Shown here in pieces: positions 43,342 through 55,360 of a DNA stretch of 64,000 nucleotides. A program made the translations under genes and the position numbers. Numbering within the stretch: position 1 is the stretch's first letter; the number at the start of each line of letters is the position of its first letter. The DNA lies in NCBI GenBank assembly GCA_030620095.1, contig JAUTXW010000538.1:163440-227439 (forward strand), in the 5' to 3' direction. The stretch comes from Kuschelorhynchus macadamiae (taxonomy: Eukaryota; Arthropoda; Insecta; Coleoptera; Curculionidae). The notes under the pieces are model-generated. The model made no database searches and was not told where the DNA came from. It saw only the letters and a program-made list of their open reading frames with translations.

Positions 43342-44560
43342 CTATTGTGTATTAAGAAATGATCTAACGATGCAACATGTTTTCAAAATTACCGATTTTT
43401 GGATGTTCCTGTGAATGTCTGTATTAAGTCCTAATTGAGCCAAATGCAGTGTAAAGGTTGTTGGGCTGAGACCTGTTACTGATATGACGAAAGGAACAAT
43501 GATGACTCTTTCCTGCTTCCACAGCCTTTTTACTTCCATTGCCAAGTCAGTGTATTTGGCGATCTTCTCACTGTATTTCGCTTGGATGTTCTCGTCGTTG
43601 GGGACAGCCATGTCAATTAAATAAGTGATTTTCTCTTTTTTCGATTGAAAGGTGATATCGGGTCTATTTGCGGGGATTGTTTTATCTCTGTGGATGTCAA
43701 TGTCCCAGTAGAGCTTGTAGTCTTCGTTTTCAAGTAAAGATGTTAGCGTATAATGGTAGTAAGGGTCTGTGTTCCCTGTTATTTGTATGTTGTGGCTAAT
43801 GCTTGATGAACGACCTTCGCTGCTGAGTTGTGTCTCGCGGTGTATTCAGTTCCGGCCATTATTCTACATCCACTCGTTATGTGATCGATCGTTTATCTCT
43901 GCTGGTGACATCTCCTACATCTCTCATCTTCAATGGTTGTGTCCTTGATGATGTGCTTCCGGTAGTTTCTGGTTGCTATGACTTTGTCCTGGATGGCAAG
44001 CAGGAAGCCTTCTGTTTCAGGGAACAGCTAACCTTCTTGTAACCACGTATATGAAAGCTTTTTATGTATATGGTCTTGCTTTATATGGTGTCTGTGTCTT
44101 CCGTGAAGTGTTTTTTCAGACCAGGTCATCTTTTCTAGTCGTGATTGGATGTGACTGTGAGCGTCTGCTGCGTGGCTCGTTTGAGACAGGTCGAGCGGTG
44201 TATAATTCTCGTCTGCCTTCACTATTGCCTTGTGGAGGTTAGTTTGTTTGTTGTTGAAAAATGTTCTGAGTTCGTAAATTTGTTTTTTATTTCGCGATTG
44301 TATATCTATAATTCCCCTTCCTCCTTATTTTCTCTCGATGGTGAGTCTTTCCTTGCATGCGTTGGGATATAACTTCCTGTGTTTAGTGAATTCAGAGCGT
44401 ATGAGAATGTGAATGTTTTCTATGTCTGGGTGTGACCATTTAATGATACCAAACGAATACGTAAGAATAGGTATGGCGAAGGTGTTAATAGCTTTCGTTA
44501 GATTTCTGGAATTCAGTTTTGTTTTTAGTAGCTTTGTGAGTCTGGTTTTAATTATTATTA
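43342..44560 (-). pseudogene. LINE with restriction-like endonuclease (R2-type), C-terminal part
   Basis: The minus strand from about 44,540 reads the RT thumb (INTFAIPILTYSFGIIKW, then KERLTIERK-GGRGIIDIQ). Then comes NYTPLDLSQ and the segment HGRHRHHIKQDHIHKKLSYT near 44,080-44,140. A CCHC knuckle (CRRCHQQR, then IDHITSGC) lies near 43,870-43,920. A PD-D/E-x-K type endonuclease (ANRPDITFQSKKEKITYLID, then MAVPNDENIQAKYSEKIAKY) lies near 43,550-43,675. The end reads KSVILKTCCIVRSFL, with a stop at 43,342. CCHC plus RPD-D is the hallmark of LINEs with site-specific-type nuclease. Frameshifts and stops interrupt it. 5'-truncated beside an (ATT)n run at 44,553. Confidence 0.75.
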
Positions 44561-46655
44561 TTATTATTAGTAGTATTAGAAAAACTTATTACATCTAAAT
44601 AACTTGTTGACGTGCATGAATCCGTATTTGCGCATTGATCAGCTACTTTAAGATCATTAGTTTGATTCTCTTTTATTAAAAATCTGTCTAATTTCTGCAT
44701 TTTACTTATTTATTCCTTCCTTTTCTTTCTACGCTCCACTAGATTTTTGTTTTCATTTTGTATTTATGCCACTAATCCTACCGACACTAAATTATTTTTC
44801 TGTTCAACAGGAAATACACAAAATACAGTCCCCAGTATTTGCGGAGATATTTGCGAATTTCTGGACACATGTCGGATTAAAAAGTCCATCTTGTCAAAAT
44901 ATCTATCTTGAAGTCGAGTCACCAAGGCACACCTTGAAGGAGTGACAGGTTTTTTTAAAAATTAAAATGACTACATTTTTGTTGCAAGAATATGGAACTT
45001 TTGACCTACCCAATCGCTTCTGTCCTAAGGGTATCGATAGGCAGGTACGAAGGCTCAAAACCAAGCAAAACAAAATCGTGCATTCTACATGTCAAAAAAT
45101 GTTCAGAAATCAGCGTTGTTAAGTAGTAGTCTGTAGAGAAAACATAGAGGTTACTTCGCTGTGTTTACTTCTTAACAAAATCAACCATTTAGGTAATACT
45201 GGGCTGAACGTGAAATAATTGCTCATATTTGGGATGCCCTGTATACTATATTAGTATATGTATGAATATTAAGAATGGTCTCAGTAAGCTATTCAATTTG
45301 TTATTCCTAATTAAAAAAATATTCATTTTCTATACTGGAAAAAATAGCCTACTACTTCCGCCATATTAATTTTTTAAAGGCAAGCCTAGGTAAAAACACT
45401 TGCAAACGAATCTCTTAATGTCCTACTCAAAAAGATCGGTCTTGGCGTTTAGACTGTAGGTGGTAACAATTGACTGTTAAAAACATATTACCCTCCTTTC
45501 AGTGCGCAGGCGGGTAATAAGGCAATTTAGAAATTAATTGAGCGAAAACTGATGACTGAATAAGAGCCTAAAACGTGACGAAAAAGCCTATAGCAATCGA
45601 TAGAAAGATAGTTGCAATGAAGATGGCACGTAGACAAGATCTGCTCCCTTCAACGTTTGTTTCCGCATAGTGGCTAGTAGTCCAAAAAAAGATAGTAATA
45701 TTAGATTGTTTTGCATTTGGACCCTTAAGCACTACTTATCATCCCGCTGGATCTAAGCCACAGGTTCAACCTGTGAGACCACCAATCAAAGTACTAGTCT
45801 CGCCCGACGATGCTTGGCTTTTGTTATCGTTCGTGACCAAAGACCAAAACAAGTCAACGCCGAAATTGATTTTCTATAAATAAATAAAAAAAAAATTAAT
45901 TCGTCGACGGCGAAAATAACATGCCCGCGCTCGTGATTCTTGATCTTTGCTTTGTGTCTATATGCTCGGTCCAGACAAATGACAAAACAAAATTTCTTAG
46001 TCACAAAGTGACGTGACGGACGATATCAAAAATATTAATTTTATTTGGATCATTAATAATTTTTGTAGCCATGCAAAAAACAAATGTAATTTTTAATGTA
46101 ACAATTTTGTGCGGGAGTGGTAGAAATACCATACAGCAAAAGGGGGGCCCACTGATACCAGGGTCATCAGTTATTTTCCGGCTCTGTTTTTGGGGTTGCA
46201 TCATTTGGCACTTTTTTTTCTTATTTAGTCACTAATTATTTTCAAGAATAAAGGGGACCCTTTGTCGAAACCTGCGGGGGAGGGGGACACTGTTTGTGGT
46301 TTAGAAGCTACAAACTGATTAATCTCTATACTAATAAATCGAAAATATCGGTAAATCCGTTTTACCCCCAACTGCCCCCGTCCTGAATCGTTTCTCTAAT
46401 CCTGGAAAATTAGGTATGACCCTAGTAAGTTTTACGTTATTAAGTAATACGTACAGGGTCTTTTCTCATGATTCGCCATTCTCAACATTCGTTTAAAAAT
46501 TACTATTACTTAACAGGGCCATATTTCACTTTCTCTGGAAAAAAAATTATAAATAAATTTACTTTTTATTATTATTTTTGATAAAAGCGACTGCAAACCT
46601 CGGTTTTTTAATTTCATCGAACTATTACCCATAGTCTGACCCAAGTAGCACATAT
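44561..46655. other. Non-coding region with one dispersed repeat
   Basis: No gene seen. Near 45,232 GGGATGCCCTGTATAC resembles a Tc1-type TIR end without a clear partner. A repeat shared with 31,228 lies at 45,872-46,045. Confidence 0.45.
45872..46045. repeat. Dispersed repeat, copy 2
   Basis: Partner of 31,228-31,400, same orientation. It has an insertion relative to copy 1 near ...CACAAAGTGACGTGACGG. Confidence 0.8.
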
Positions 46656-47204
46656 CGCTCACCGGCGACAAGAGTGGCACATCTCGATATTAACCGTTGC
46701 GAGTAAATTGAGATTTTAGATTCTAATAATTTAAATTGTATTAAAGAACTACATTTTGAATAAACATTTTAGTTCTTGCTTTGCTTACTTATTAGTTTTT
46801 AACCTTGTTTAATAAATTGTAATGCATTTTGCAAAAAATATAATATACAACGCCCATTTTTGAAATGTGTCACTATTAAAGAAATCAATTTTAACAAAAA
46901 ACATAATTTAGTACGATATTTAGTTAATTTATTTAATAAAACAGAAAGTTAATGAAGTATATTCTTTATTTAGAATAATACCAAAAAAAAAACAAAAATA
47001 ATACATACATGTTTAATGCAGAGTTTAATATTTTATAACTGAAATAATTTGAATAGTGAACTTCAAACAAAAACTTATTCTATATTTGGCAATAAACAGG
47101 TACCAAAGTTTAAAGGAAAACACATTGTTTTATTTACTCAAAACTTAAACTATTATAAAAAAGCCCGTGAATTTTTATGATTGCCTTATTTCTTAATAAA
47201 AACA

Positions 47205-48799
47205 TCAAGTCCTCATATTTTTTTTTGGTGATTGGTATCGGCTTGTTGTTGGCTTTTTTAACTCAGAACTAGAAAAAGCTGCAAGTGGTGTTCCAGCACG
47301 CCTTATTTCATTTATTTTAATAGCCTTAAATTCAACATCTTTAAAAGAAATTTTATAGAAAAAAAAGTCCAAGTGTTGCTTCTCTACTTTAAATATTAAA
47401 ACGTCGTTAAACTTAAAGATTTCTCCCATGGTGTTTTTGTTAAAGTTCAAACATGTTCTTGCAGTTAATTTTTTTAAATCAAAAAAGTCGTCATGACTCA
47501 TCTCTATAACATTAAATGGATTACCCGTTTTTTTGGTCGTCTTTCCTAGTGCAACATATTGTAATGGTGTATAAATAGGACCTGATTTTAATCCTGGTTT
47601 AATGTTCTTTTCGATCAATGAATGAACATTATCACCCTCATTTTGAGTGTGGCCGGTCACGAGGTATTTATAAGTAATTGATTTTATTCTAAAGTTAGCG
47701 TCATCCCACATGTAACAATTTACATATCCTTGTCCTTTTTGTGCAAGATCACATACTGTAAAATTGTATGTCGATAATTTTGACCTATAGTTAAAACTTG
47801 ATACTTGGCTATTTGGAGTGCGTAACCAAGCTTGTAAGTCAAAACAAACAACCTGATACGACTCAGAAATATTGTTCTTATCCCTATCTTTCTCTTCCCT
47901 GCTGAAATTCTTTTCTTCAGTGTGGCAATTATATCTGCATTTAACTGTTTCTTCTCTTCTTCGTTTGAATTTTGGTAAGTCACACACGTTTGAAATTGAT
48001 CTTTCTTTGGTACAAAGACAGCTATGTTGAATTCGTGATTAAAAATGTTTCTATACACAGTAAGGTTAGCAAAAGGTCTCCCTTTTATATAAAGTTTTTC
48101 ACTGTGAGCCCGGTTATAATGGCTGTCAATTGTTGGGATGAAAGGAATGTGTGTGAGTACACCATCCTTAATTACCCTGGATACTTCTTTATGATTATTG
48201 TGTTTCCCCCTGTTATCTGCTCCTAAAGTACAATCCATGATTTTAGCTTTTACTGTTTGAATACAACGGCTGGTAAAGCCCAGTGTAGCAATAAAAAAAA
48301 GTTTGCAAACTCTTATTTTTCTCTCTTCTTTTAGGAAGAAAAATGCGTGGTTAGTAGATCTGCCATCTGGTCGACGGGGATGTTTAGGGTTGACTTCTTG
48401 CATTAAAGGTAAAATATATGTGCGTTGTTTAACAATATCTGCCATTGCCCGATAGTTTCTGAATAATACCAGTCTTTCATCTTCGGTGAATTTAGTACTA
48501 CATTGTAGTTTGCATATAGTATCATCGCAAGGTGGGTTTATATGCCTTTCAGGTCTTTCTAATCCTTTTTCTAGCGTATTATACGATTTTCCAGTGTTTC
48601 TTAGACGCTTAGCACGATTTTTTGTCCACTCACTAGGTACCGCCTTTCTTTTCCTTGTTTTCTTTTTCTGTGTTTTGTTCGACATGAGCAGTGTTTTCAT
48701 TATTTGACGCATTCTCTGATGTAGATGAACTTGTACGGGAATCGCTTTAACAATCAGGATCTCGAATTGAGTCCTCTGATGAATAAGGCTCTTTATCAT
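47205..48799 (-). pseudogene. Transposase-like protein (possibly Sola), frameshifted and deleted
   Basis: The minus strand is open from 48,799 to about 47,940. It has RKRKAVPSEWTKNRAKRLRN, then PPCDDTICKLQCSTKFTEDE (Cys cluster), KIRVCKLFFIATLGF, GADNRGKHNNHKEVS, HSEKLYIKGRPFANLTVYRN and FVPKKDQFQTCVTYQN. A frameshift near 47,930 leads to the second frame, ending at 47,205 (YQVVCFDLQAWLRTPNS, YNFTVCDLAQKGQGYVN, LVTGHTQNEGDNVHSLIEKN). In proteins of this type that I recall, about 60-70 residues with a DNC-GQNKN-like acidic motif lie between CYMWDD and the KYLVTGHTQNEGD block. They are absent here, so the catalytic core is broken. The start is uncertain: acidic S/T-rich pieces with stops extend to about 49,270. 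Confidence 0.7.
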
Positions 48800-49540
48800 T
48801 AGAGAAATCCACTAACTTATCTGGTACACTATCTGTAACTTCAACAACACTTCCCGATCTGTTGCTGATACATTTTTACCTTCAGTCTCAATAGTCGTAA
48901 TCTTATAACTGATGTCTCTAACAGTTTTTTTGGGATCATCTAGTATATTATCCGTAATTTGAGCAGCACTTTCTGGCAAAGTCTCAGCAGAAAACAGTTG
49001 CTTTACAATTTTTACCTTCAGACTAAAAAATGTAGTCTCATAAGTGATATTAGTAACGTTTATTTCGGGATCGTCTGATACATTAGATGTAACATGAATA
49101 ACACTTTCTGATCTATTGCTATTCCCTATTGTATTTGGTAAAGCCTCTGCAAAAAAAAACAGCTCATATTATTTTTGGCTTCAAAGTAAAAATTTTACAA
49201 TGTTTACTTTCAGACTCTAGAATCATAGTTTCATAACTGGTATCACTAAGGTTTTTTTCGGGATTGGGCTCTTATTTAAACTAGACTTTCCATTGTAACT
49301 TGTCATTACCAATCTCCTCCAATCTGCATTTTTTTAGAATATAAAATAATCAGAAAAAAATGCAACTTTAAAAATACATTAGCTAATTCCCACCATTAAT
49401 AGCATCTGCTTCTCTCGATTACCTTGTAAATTTTTATCCATATTGGAAATATAATTATTTGTTTGTCAGTGCAAAAAAATGTAAAGAAAATATCCAATTA
49501 CAAGCTTTTGGTGCAACTAAATAAGAAAAGAAAAACAAAA

Positions 49541-49714
49541 AGTCTATATGGGCATAAAAATAATAAAAAATAAAAGGCTATACTGGCACAACTAAGGAAA
49601 ACAAATGGAATGTATAGTCTATAGTGACACATTTAAAAAAAAGAAGCAAAACGTTTAGTCTATATTGGCACATTAAAGTAAAATTAATGCAAACGGAAAG
49701 TCTATACTGGCACA
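49541..49714 (+). repeat. Subterminal repeats in the 46,656 element
   Basis: Five copies of a 16-bp motif, AGTCTATACTGGCACA or close variants, start at 49,541, 49,575, 49,616, 49,657 and 49,699 (34-42 bp apart). They lie about 310-480 bp inside the right end. TGTGTCACTATT appears at 49,733 and near the left end at about 46,867. Likely transposase-binding sites, by analogy with other elements. Confidence 0.8.
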
Positions 49715-50021
49715 AACCGAAATGTGTCACTATTGCTTAGATCTAACTCATTAAACTTACCTTTAGTGCCACTGTTGCACAAACACAAAGAAACTTTCCT
49801 CATAAAAATCAAAGGCATACTAAAATGTGCCGGTGATGCCGCAGCGAATAAACGAAATTCGCGAAATGCTTAAGTGGCACATGCGCCATCTGGGAAAATC
49901 CATGCGAACTAACTTTATGCCAGCCTTGTTGCCACATAAAGCATACAATTCTGATCTTAAAATACTCATTAATACAAAATTGCGTTTTTTCGAGATGTGC
50001 CACTATTGTCGCCGGTGAGCG

Positions 50022-51766
50022 ATATCATCATATATGGGCTAAAATGCTGTCATTTGGTTAATATCCCTGGCTAATTAGCTAAAATTGCTAGCCGAAATAA
50101 CGGTTCTATTACAGTATAAAGACGGAAATATGGCTAAAGTGGGGAATAATAATTTGGCCATAATGGGGTAAAAATGGCCAACTGACAATTATACAACCGT
50201 CTCTTTATTAGCTACTTTTTGACTTTAAAATGGAGCTTTTTAAGCTGAATTCTAACTTGTTTCTTAGCCGAAATTTGAGTAACATTTTTTTCCAAAATTT
50301 AGCTAAATAACTCCTCATTTTTTTGCTTTTTCTTCATTTGTAGATAAATCTTCAATTATTTCAAATTATGTAGAAATTATATTAACAGAGTCAATCAGTG
50401 TAAGAATTTATGAGCCAAGAGGAAATGCGAAGATAACAAATCATGGTTTCGTAGAAATACACTAGGACTTATTGTAATATTTGAAGTTTGACGGTTGGTA
50501 GGGACAAAAAACACTTGCGCACTAACTTACTGTTAAAAGAATCTAAGATAGGCATGTAAAACAAGCGCCTCTTCTTGAAACTAAAAATTTCATTTTCTAC
50601 TTTTTTTTTTAGTTTGGAAATGTATTTTGCTAAGAAAATTGATTAGAGTCTATAACATCAAAACAGGCATGAAATACGTTTTTATAGGTACAAAGAATAT
50701 GTTTTTTTTTAAGTGGTCAAGTAATGGCTTCTAGAAATTAGTTTCATTTTAATTTCAATCATGGCGGATCATAAAAAGTTTTGGTTTATTTTTTAAGAAA
50801 ATATTCCTTAAAATTGGCTACTTTGCAAGCAAATATTTATTAAATGGCAGTAATTTTCAGATGTAGTCAATATGCAGCTCAATTTTTGCCAATAAAAATG
50901 CCTACTTGGTTTGCCTTTAGTACTCGTTAAAAAAGGCTAATTTAAGACTCAGGAGCCAGCGTAACCAAATTAAACGACGATTATCCCAAGTTAGCGTTTT
51001 CTTTTTCAATGATATGTGGTGGAATATTTAAACTTTCGATTAGATTTTGTATGGTAAGTAATTTATATTTCGTTTATCTAAATAAATCAGTTTGGTTTAT
51101 GTATAGTTTTATAGGTTATAAACGTAAATTTGAAAAAGCGGCATTTTTTGGCAATATTATAGCAAAAATAAGCGAAATAAAAGTACCCAATTTTAGTTTA
51201 ATTTGGAAACAAAAATCTGATAATAAAAGCCATATTTTTTCCTCTCAATATTTGTTGTCTTAAAATGTCATAATCTGGCATTCTTATATAGCTATTACTA
51301 CTATAATAAAACTTAAATACTAAATACTACTCGATTTGTATTGATTAAAAATGTCATATTTTGGCATTTTGAACAGCTATTCTTACTATAATTTAACTTC
51401 AATACTTACTAGAATGTATCTGACTACTACAAAATCGACAGATATTTCTACTTTTTGACCATCCAATAATAAAAAAAGTTGGAGGTTTAGTTACCCCAAA
51501 AAAGATAATTTTTGGCCAAGTAATTATCCTATAGCCTATCTATCTACATTAAAAACGGCTACTTTTGGATCCAAAAAAAATCTAATTTGAAGCGAGCTTT
51601 CATCGTTAGAAAACAAACCAGGAATCATTTGCCAAAATCTGACAAATCTCTGGTTCTTATGTGTCTTTTATGGCTAACTGTTAAGCAAAAAAAGCTCATC
51701 AGCTAATTTGTGCTACTTGGTAATTTAGTAATTTTAATTATTTTTTAAACTTATTTAACTTAACCA
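50022..51766. other. AT-rich non-coding region
   Basis: No gene recognised. Short phrases such as GGCTAATT/TAGCTAAAAT and GGCTACTTTTGG recur loosely between 50,040 and 51,720, but I could not define a unit. Confidence 0.4.
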
Positions 51767-52912
51767 TTTGTCTCTAACTACTGAACGGTACTATCTTTTC
51801 AAATGAACCTTGTAGGATATATGCAGATCAGATACATTCTATGTTATTCTCAGGTATACAGAGTGCGTCAAAAATACGTGGCATATCAAAGTTACATTTT
51901 TTTAATGGATTATACTGTATTTTGTTGTATATTTAAATTCCCCAATAAAAGTAAGGTTAAATTTTAGTTACTTAAAGGTTACCTATACCTAATAACGGCA
52001 TAACTACACTTATTACTAAAAAACTATTGAATTTAGATATAACTCCAGAACCTTCATGCAATTGGAAGTGTAATTTCTTAAAAATCATCTCTAATTTAAA
52101 CGGTTGGCTCGCAAACGCTTTTTTACTTTTGTAGGCTTATGTTTTATTAATTTTTTTGTGGGATCTAATGTTTTGAAGAAATTTTTGTACAGTATTTAAT
52201 GCATTGGTATCTTCAGTTTTTAGTTCAGTGCCATTTATTCAAATCGAATAAATTATTGGTTTGGAAAATCAAAAGCTTTAGAAAAAACCATAGAACATAC
52301 AGTATCATGTTGATTGGGACCAAACCGTCGGAATAGAAAATTAATAAATGCCATTTTGTAAAGGACAAAATTTGCAATGAAAATGTTAATTATGCAACGC
52401 CTCAAATATAGTGGGTCAAAACTTAAAATCAATTAAAACATTTCAGTTTTTTGTTTTCGACAGTCTTTAAAAAAGTAAGTTTTACAATGCGTAACTTTGT
52501 GGCTATTAAAACTTTTTTTCATCACTTATTTTTCTGCGAAATCCCAGTGAGCATGAGCATCGAGTTTGCAGCAATCTGTATAAAGTTTTTGTTATTTATA
52601 TATTATTTATACAGCCGGTATCGAAACACTAGTGCTAAATAACATACATAATTAAAAAATTCACTAAAATTTGAAATTTAAAAAAAATATGCATTAGCAT
52701 AACTGACTTTAATAAAATATTGAAAATTTTTACTTGCTACATACTTGCATGAAATTTAAAAAGTTATTAACCACTGTTTTTCAATATACAAAGAATAGTA
52801 AAAATGCAATTTGCAAAATTCAGAATAAAAGTGTGATTTCAGGGAATTAATTAAGGTTCATTTAACAACAAGTCAGTAGTTAGAGACGGACGTGTAAGTT
52901 GTGCCCCACCCT
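51767..52912. mobile_element. Non-coding TIR element, left end worn
   Basis: 51,772-51,818 and the reverse of 52,853-52,896 share GTCTCTAACTACTGA...AAATGAACCTT. The right end continues outward to GCCCCACCCTG next to TA (52,913-52,914), a Tc1-type terminus. The left end lacks the outermost ~20 bp. The interior has no transposase. CAGAGTGCGTCAAAAATACG at 51,864 may be the end of another element. Confidence 0.5.
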
Positions 52913-53089
52913 GTATAAAGATTTCAATAATTATATATTTTTTGGACACTCGGTATGCGAAAACATACTCATAAGGAAGAAAACATACTCAATTAGGCCT
53001 AACTTTATTTAAAAAGTGCCTAGAATTTGTTGCTAGTATCGGATTCAGTTTTAGAAGACCTTCTCATAGAGCCCCACATGACCTAGGCT

Positions 53090-54574
53090 CAGTGGCGGCT
53101 CTTCCATAGGGTCATTTGGTTAATGACCCCCCAAAAATATTTCAGAAAATAAATTATTCGACCGTCCCGCCTAACAGTTGTAATAAAACGCGAACCTTGG
53201 GAAAAGTTAAATACGCTACACTATTAGAGGCGCGCGGCGCCCGCGCCGGCGCGGCGGTTCGAATTGTCTCGTTGCGTTCCTTAGGCATAATAAAATACGC
53301 TATACTAAGCTAGGCTGGGCAGTCCGAATTGCCCTGATTATTTTAAAGCTTGACGAAAGTACACGAAGATTTGACAGCTACCGAGCGGCTGCCGAACGTG
53401 ACAGCAAATGGAATATGAACTCGCGATTTGGGTCATCAGCCGGTCTCTTCTCATAATTCAATCGATCGGTCGTGGCATCATGTCGGCATGCGGAAGTTCA
53501 GTTTTTCAGAGGTCGCGCGGTCCATATTCCAACTCGATATTATTTCGGACGTTTTTAATCGATGGAAATTGATTTATATACTGTTTTTTGCAATATATAT
53601 TTTTTTATTTTTATGATCCATGCGTGAGTTGGAAATATACAGGAAATAAAATGTTGGTAGTAACTAGTGCAAAAAAATTAAACAACTAAAAAGTGCTTAC
53701 GAACTTATTTTTTGCAAAAATAACCAATTTCAAGGTGGTCTACGTTTGGGTTGTGAATGTAGATGAAATAAAATGTGGCTAGCGCAAAAAATTAAACAAC
53801 TAAAGAGTGCTAACGAACTTAATTTTGAGAAAATACCCGAATTCAAGGTAAGAGGTCGCAATTTGCCAGAACTTAGTATACGACAAACTAGTAAAGATAA
53901 AAATAAAGATGTTTATCAAAACTTTCGCAAAAGTATGTACGATTAAGCTAACTGGATATGTGGTTGTGAAGTCTCTAACTCATTTTACCGTTATGTTTGT
54001 TTGTTGTTTTCTAAGGACTCGTCGTACTTATTATGGTGCAAAACCGGTGTTAAAGATTTAAAACACGTAAAAGAAAAAATAAAAAAACATGCGTTTTCTG
54101 CAGATCACATGAAATGTTCGGTTCGTACTCAGCTAGACACAGCTTATAGAAAATTTCTTAGCGATTTTAATGAAAATGTATTCAAAAATAGTTATGTTTT
54201 AATAAAAATTATAGATTGTGTAAAATTTTGTGAGGCATTCGAGCTGGCACTACGTGACCATGATAAAACGGCTTTGTCTGAAAATCCAGAGGTTTTTCGA
54301 GGGCTTATAAATTTTGTTGAGGAGTTGGGCCAAGATAGACTATCCGCTTTAGCAATGTTAAGTATCGAGAAATCGTTTATAAAAGGAATGTGCGTGCAAT
54401 TTTAACGAACGTGTCATTCAGCATTTTTCCGATTCTAAAGAACGAAGAGTAGACCTGAGCTTCAAGAGAATTTAATGCTCAATTTAAAGATAAGATATTT
54501 ATTTTTATTTTAAGTATGCCTATTTTTAAATTTGTTATTGACCTCCCAATATAATTCACCATGAGCCGCCACTG
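53090..54574 (+). mobile_element. hAT element, internally deleted
   Basis: Ends CAGTGGCGGCTCTTCC and (reversed) CAGTGGCGGCTCATGG. The 8-bp TSD is CCTAGGCT (53,082-53,089) and CCTAGGTT (54,575-54,582), one mismatch. The 1,485-bp element keeps a CpG-rich 5' region and only the two ends of a transposase. Confidence 0.92.
53810..54475 (+). pseudogene. hAT (ZMYM1-like) transposase, termini fused by deletion
   Basis: Reads VRGRNLPELSIRQTSKDKNK near 53,850-53,910. After a stop near 53,944 comes a TTF-type finger (WICGCEVSNSFYRYVCLLFS, about 53,955-54,015; then GVKDLKHVKEKIKKHAFSAD, about 54,040). The frame is then open to 54,405 (YVLIKIIDCVKFCEAFELAL; NPEVFRGLINFVEELG). It passes straight into the C-terminal signature RLSALAMLSIEKSF. 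The RNase H-like catalytic core between these is missing. A frameshift near 54,385 precedes NFNERVIQHFSDSKERR. Non-functional. Confidence 0.85.
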
Positions 54575-54582
54575 CCTAGGTT

Positions 54583-55360
54583 ATAGTTATATTACGCATG
54601 CACAAATAAGAATTTATAAGCATGCATCTGTTTTATTTACATTTACAGATAGCATCAGATTTTCTAAGAATATTCTGTCAATCTCCTACATCTTCTATGA
54701 ATATTCCTATTACAATAAGAATATTCTGTAAATATATGCATCCTCTGCATAATCTCCGAATAACTTTAGCAGAATATTTTATTAATAAATAATTAGATGG
54801 AATACTTTGCAAATATTTCGAGTAGGATAAAATTCTGTCTATCATTTTTATAATATTTTTGGAATATTCGACATATGACTAAAATAAAACTATAATAATA
54901 ATATTTTTAACCATATTTTTCATAAATCATATTTATATCCTAAGCTTATTCATCTTTCATTTTAAAGGGTGAAGTAAACTACTTAAGGTGGAATCATGTA
55001 AAAAAATTTAGTTTTATCTTTATTTTTAGTAATAAGAACTCAATTTGTTATTGGTTGTTTTTAGTCATGTGTCTTCAATAAACCAAATACTTTTTCTTAA
55101 TGATTAAAGTTATTGCTAATACTAAATTTTGCTACATAAACCTAGCTTTTAAGTTAAAAGATGCCGAAAAATAAATATTCTACAGCAACTTTCCACAGAA
55201 CATTAGAATATTCTCTGAATATGCAAGACTTCTGTAGATGTTCTAAGAATATACTGAGAATAATTGATATTCATAGAATGTTCGACCGGAATGTTCTACG
55301 AATAATACAAAAACGCTCTCATTTAGGAAGTGTATGGAATATTCTACATAAAGGGCATTA
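54583..55360. repeat. AGAATATTC-rich degenerate repeat
   Basis: GAATATTC/AGAATATTCT-like words recur densely at 54,670-54,880 and 55,150-55,350, and again at 55,780-55,850, enclosing the array below. 54,900-55,150 is plain AT-rich. Confidence 0.55.

Larger units (their letters stand above)
46656..50021 (-). mobile_element. DNA transposon, 4-bp TSD ATAT, possibly Sola-like
   Basis: Ends CGCTCACCGGCGACAAGAGT and (reversed) CGCTCACCGGCGACAATAGT, both continuing GGCACATCTCG, give TIRs of about 31 bp with one mismatch. ATAT flanks both sides (46,652-46,655 and 50,022-50,025). The 3,366-bp element encodes a minus-strand transposase-like protein and carries a cluster of subterminal repeats. A 4-bp TSD fits Sola, but ATAT is self-complementary and could be part of the TIR. 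Confidence 0.85.

Noticed and set aside
44028..44242. Plus-strand frames over the R2-type LINE
   Set aside because: They are antisense shadows of the minus-strand coding sequence.
47972..48707. Plus-strand frames over the 46,656 element
   Set aside because: Shadows of the minus-strand transposase-like frames.
53210..53280. CpG island as a host gene promoter
   Set aside because: It lies inside a hAT element bounded by TIRs and TSD, and no host exon follows.
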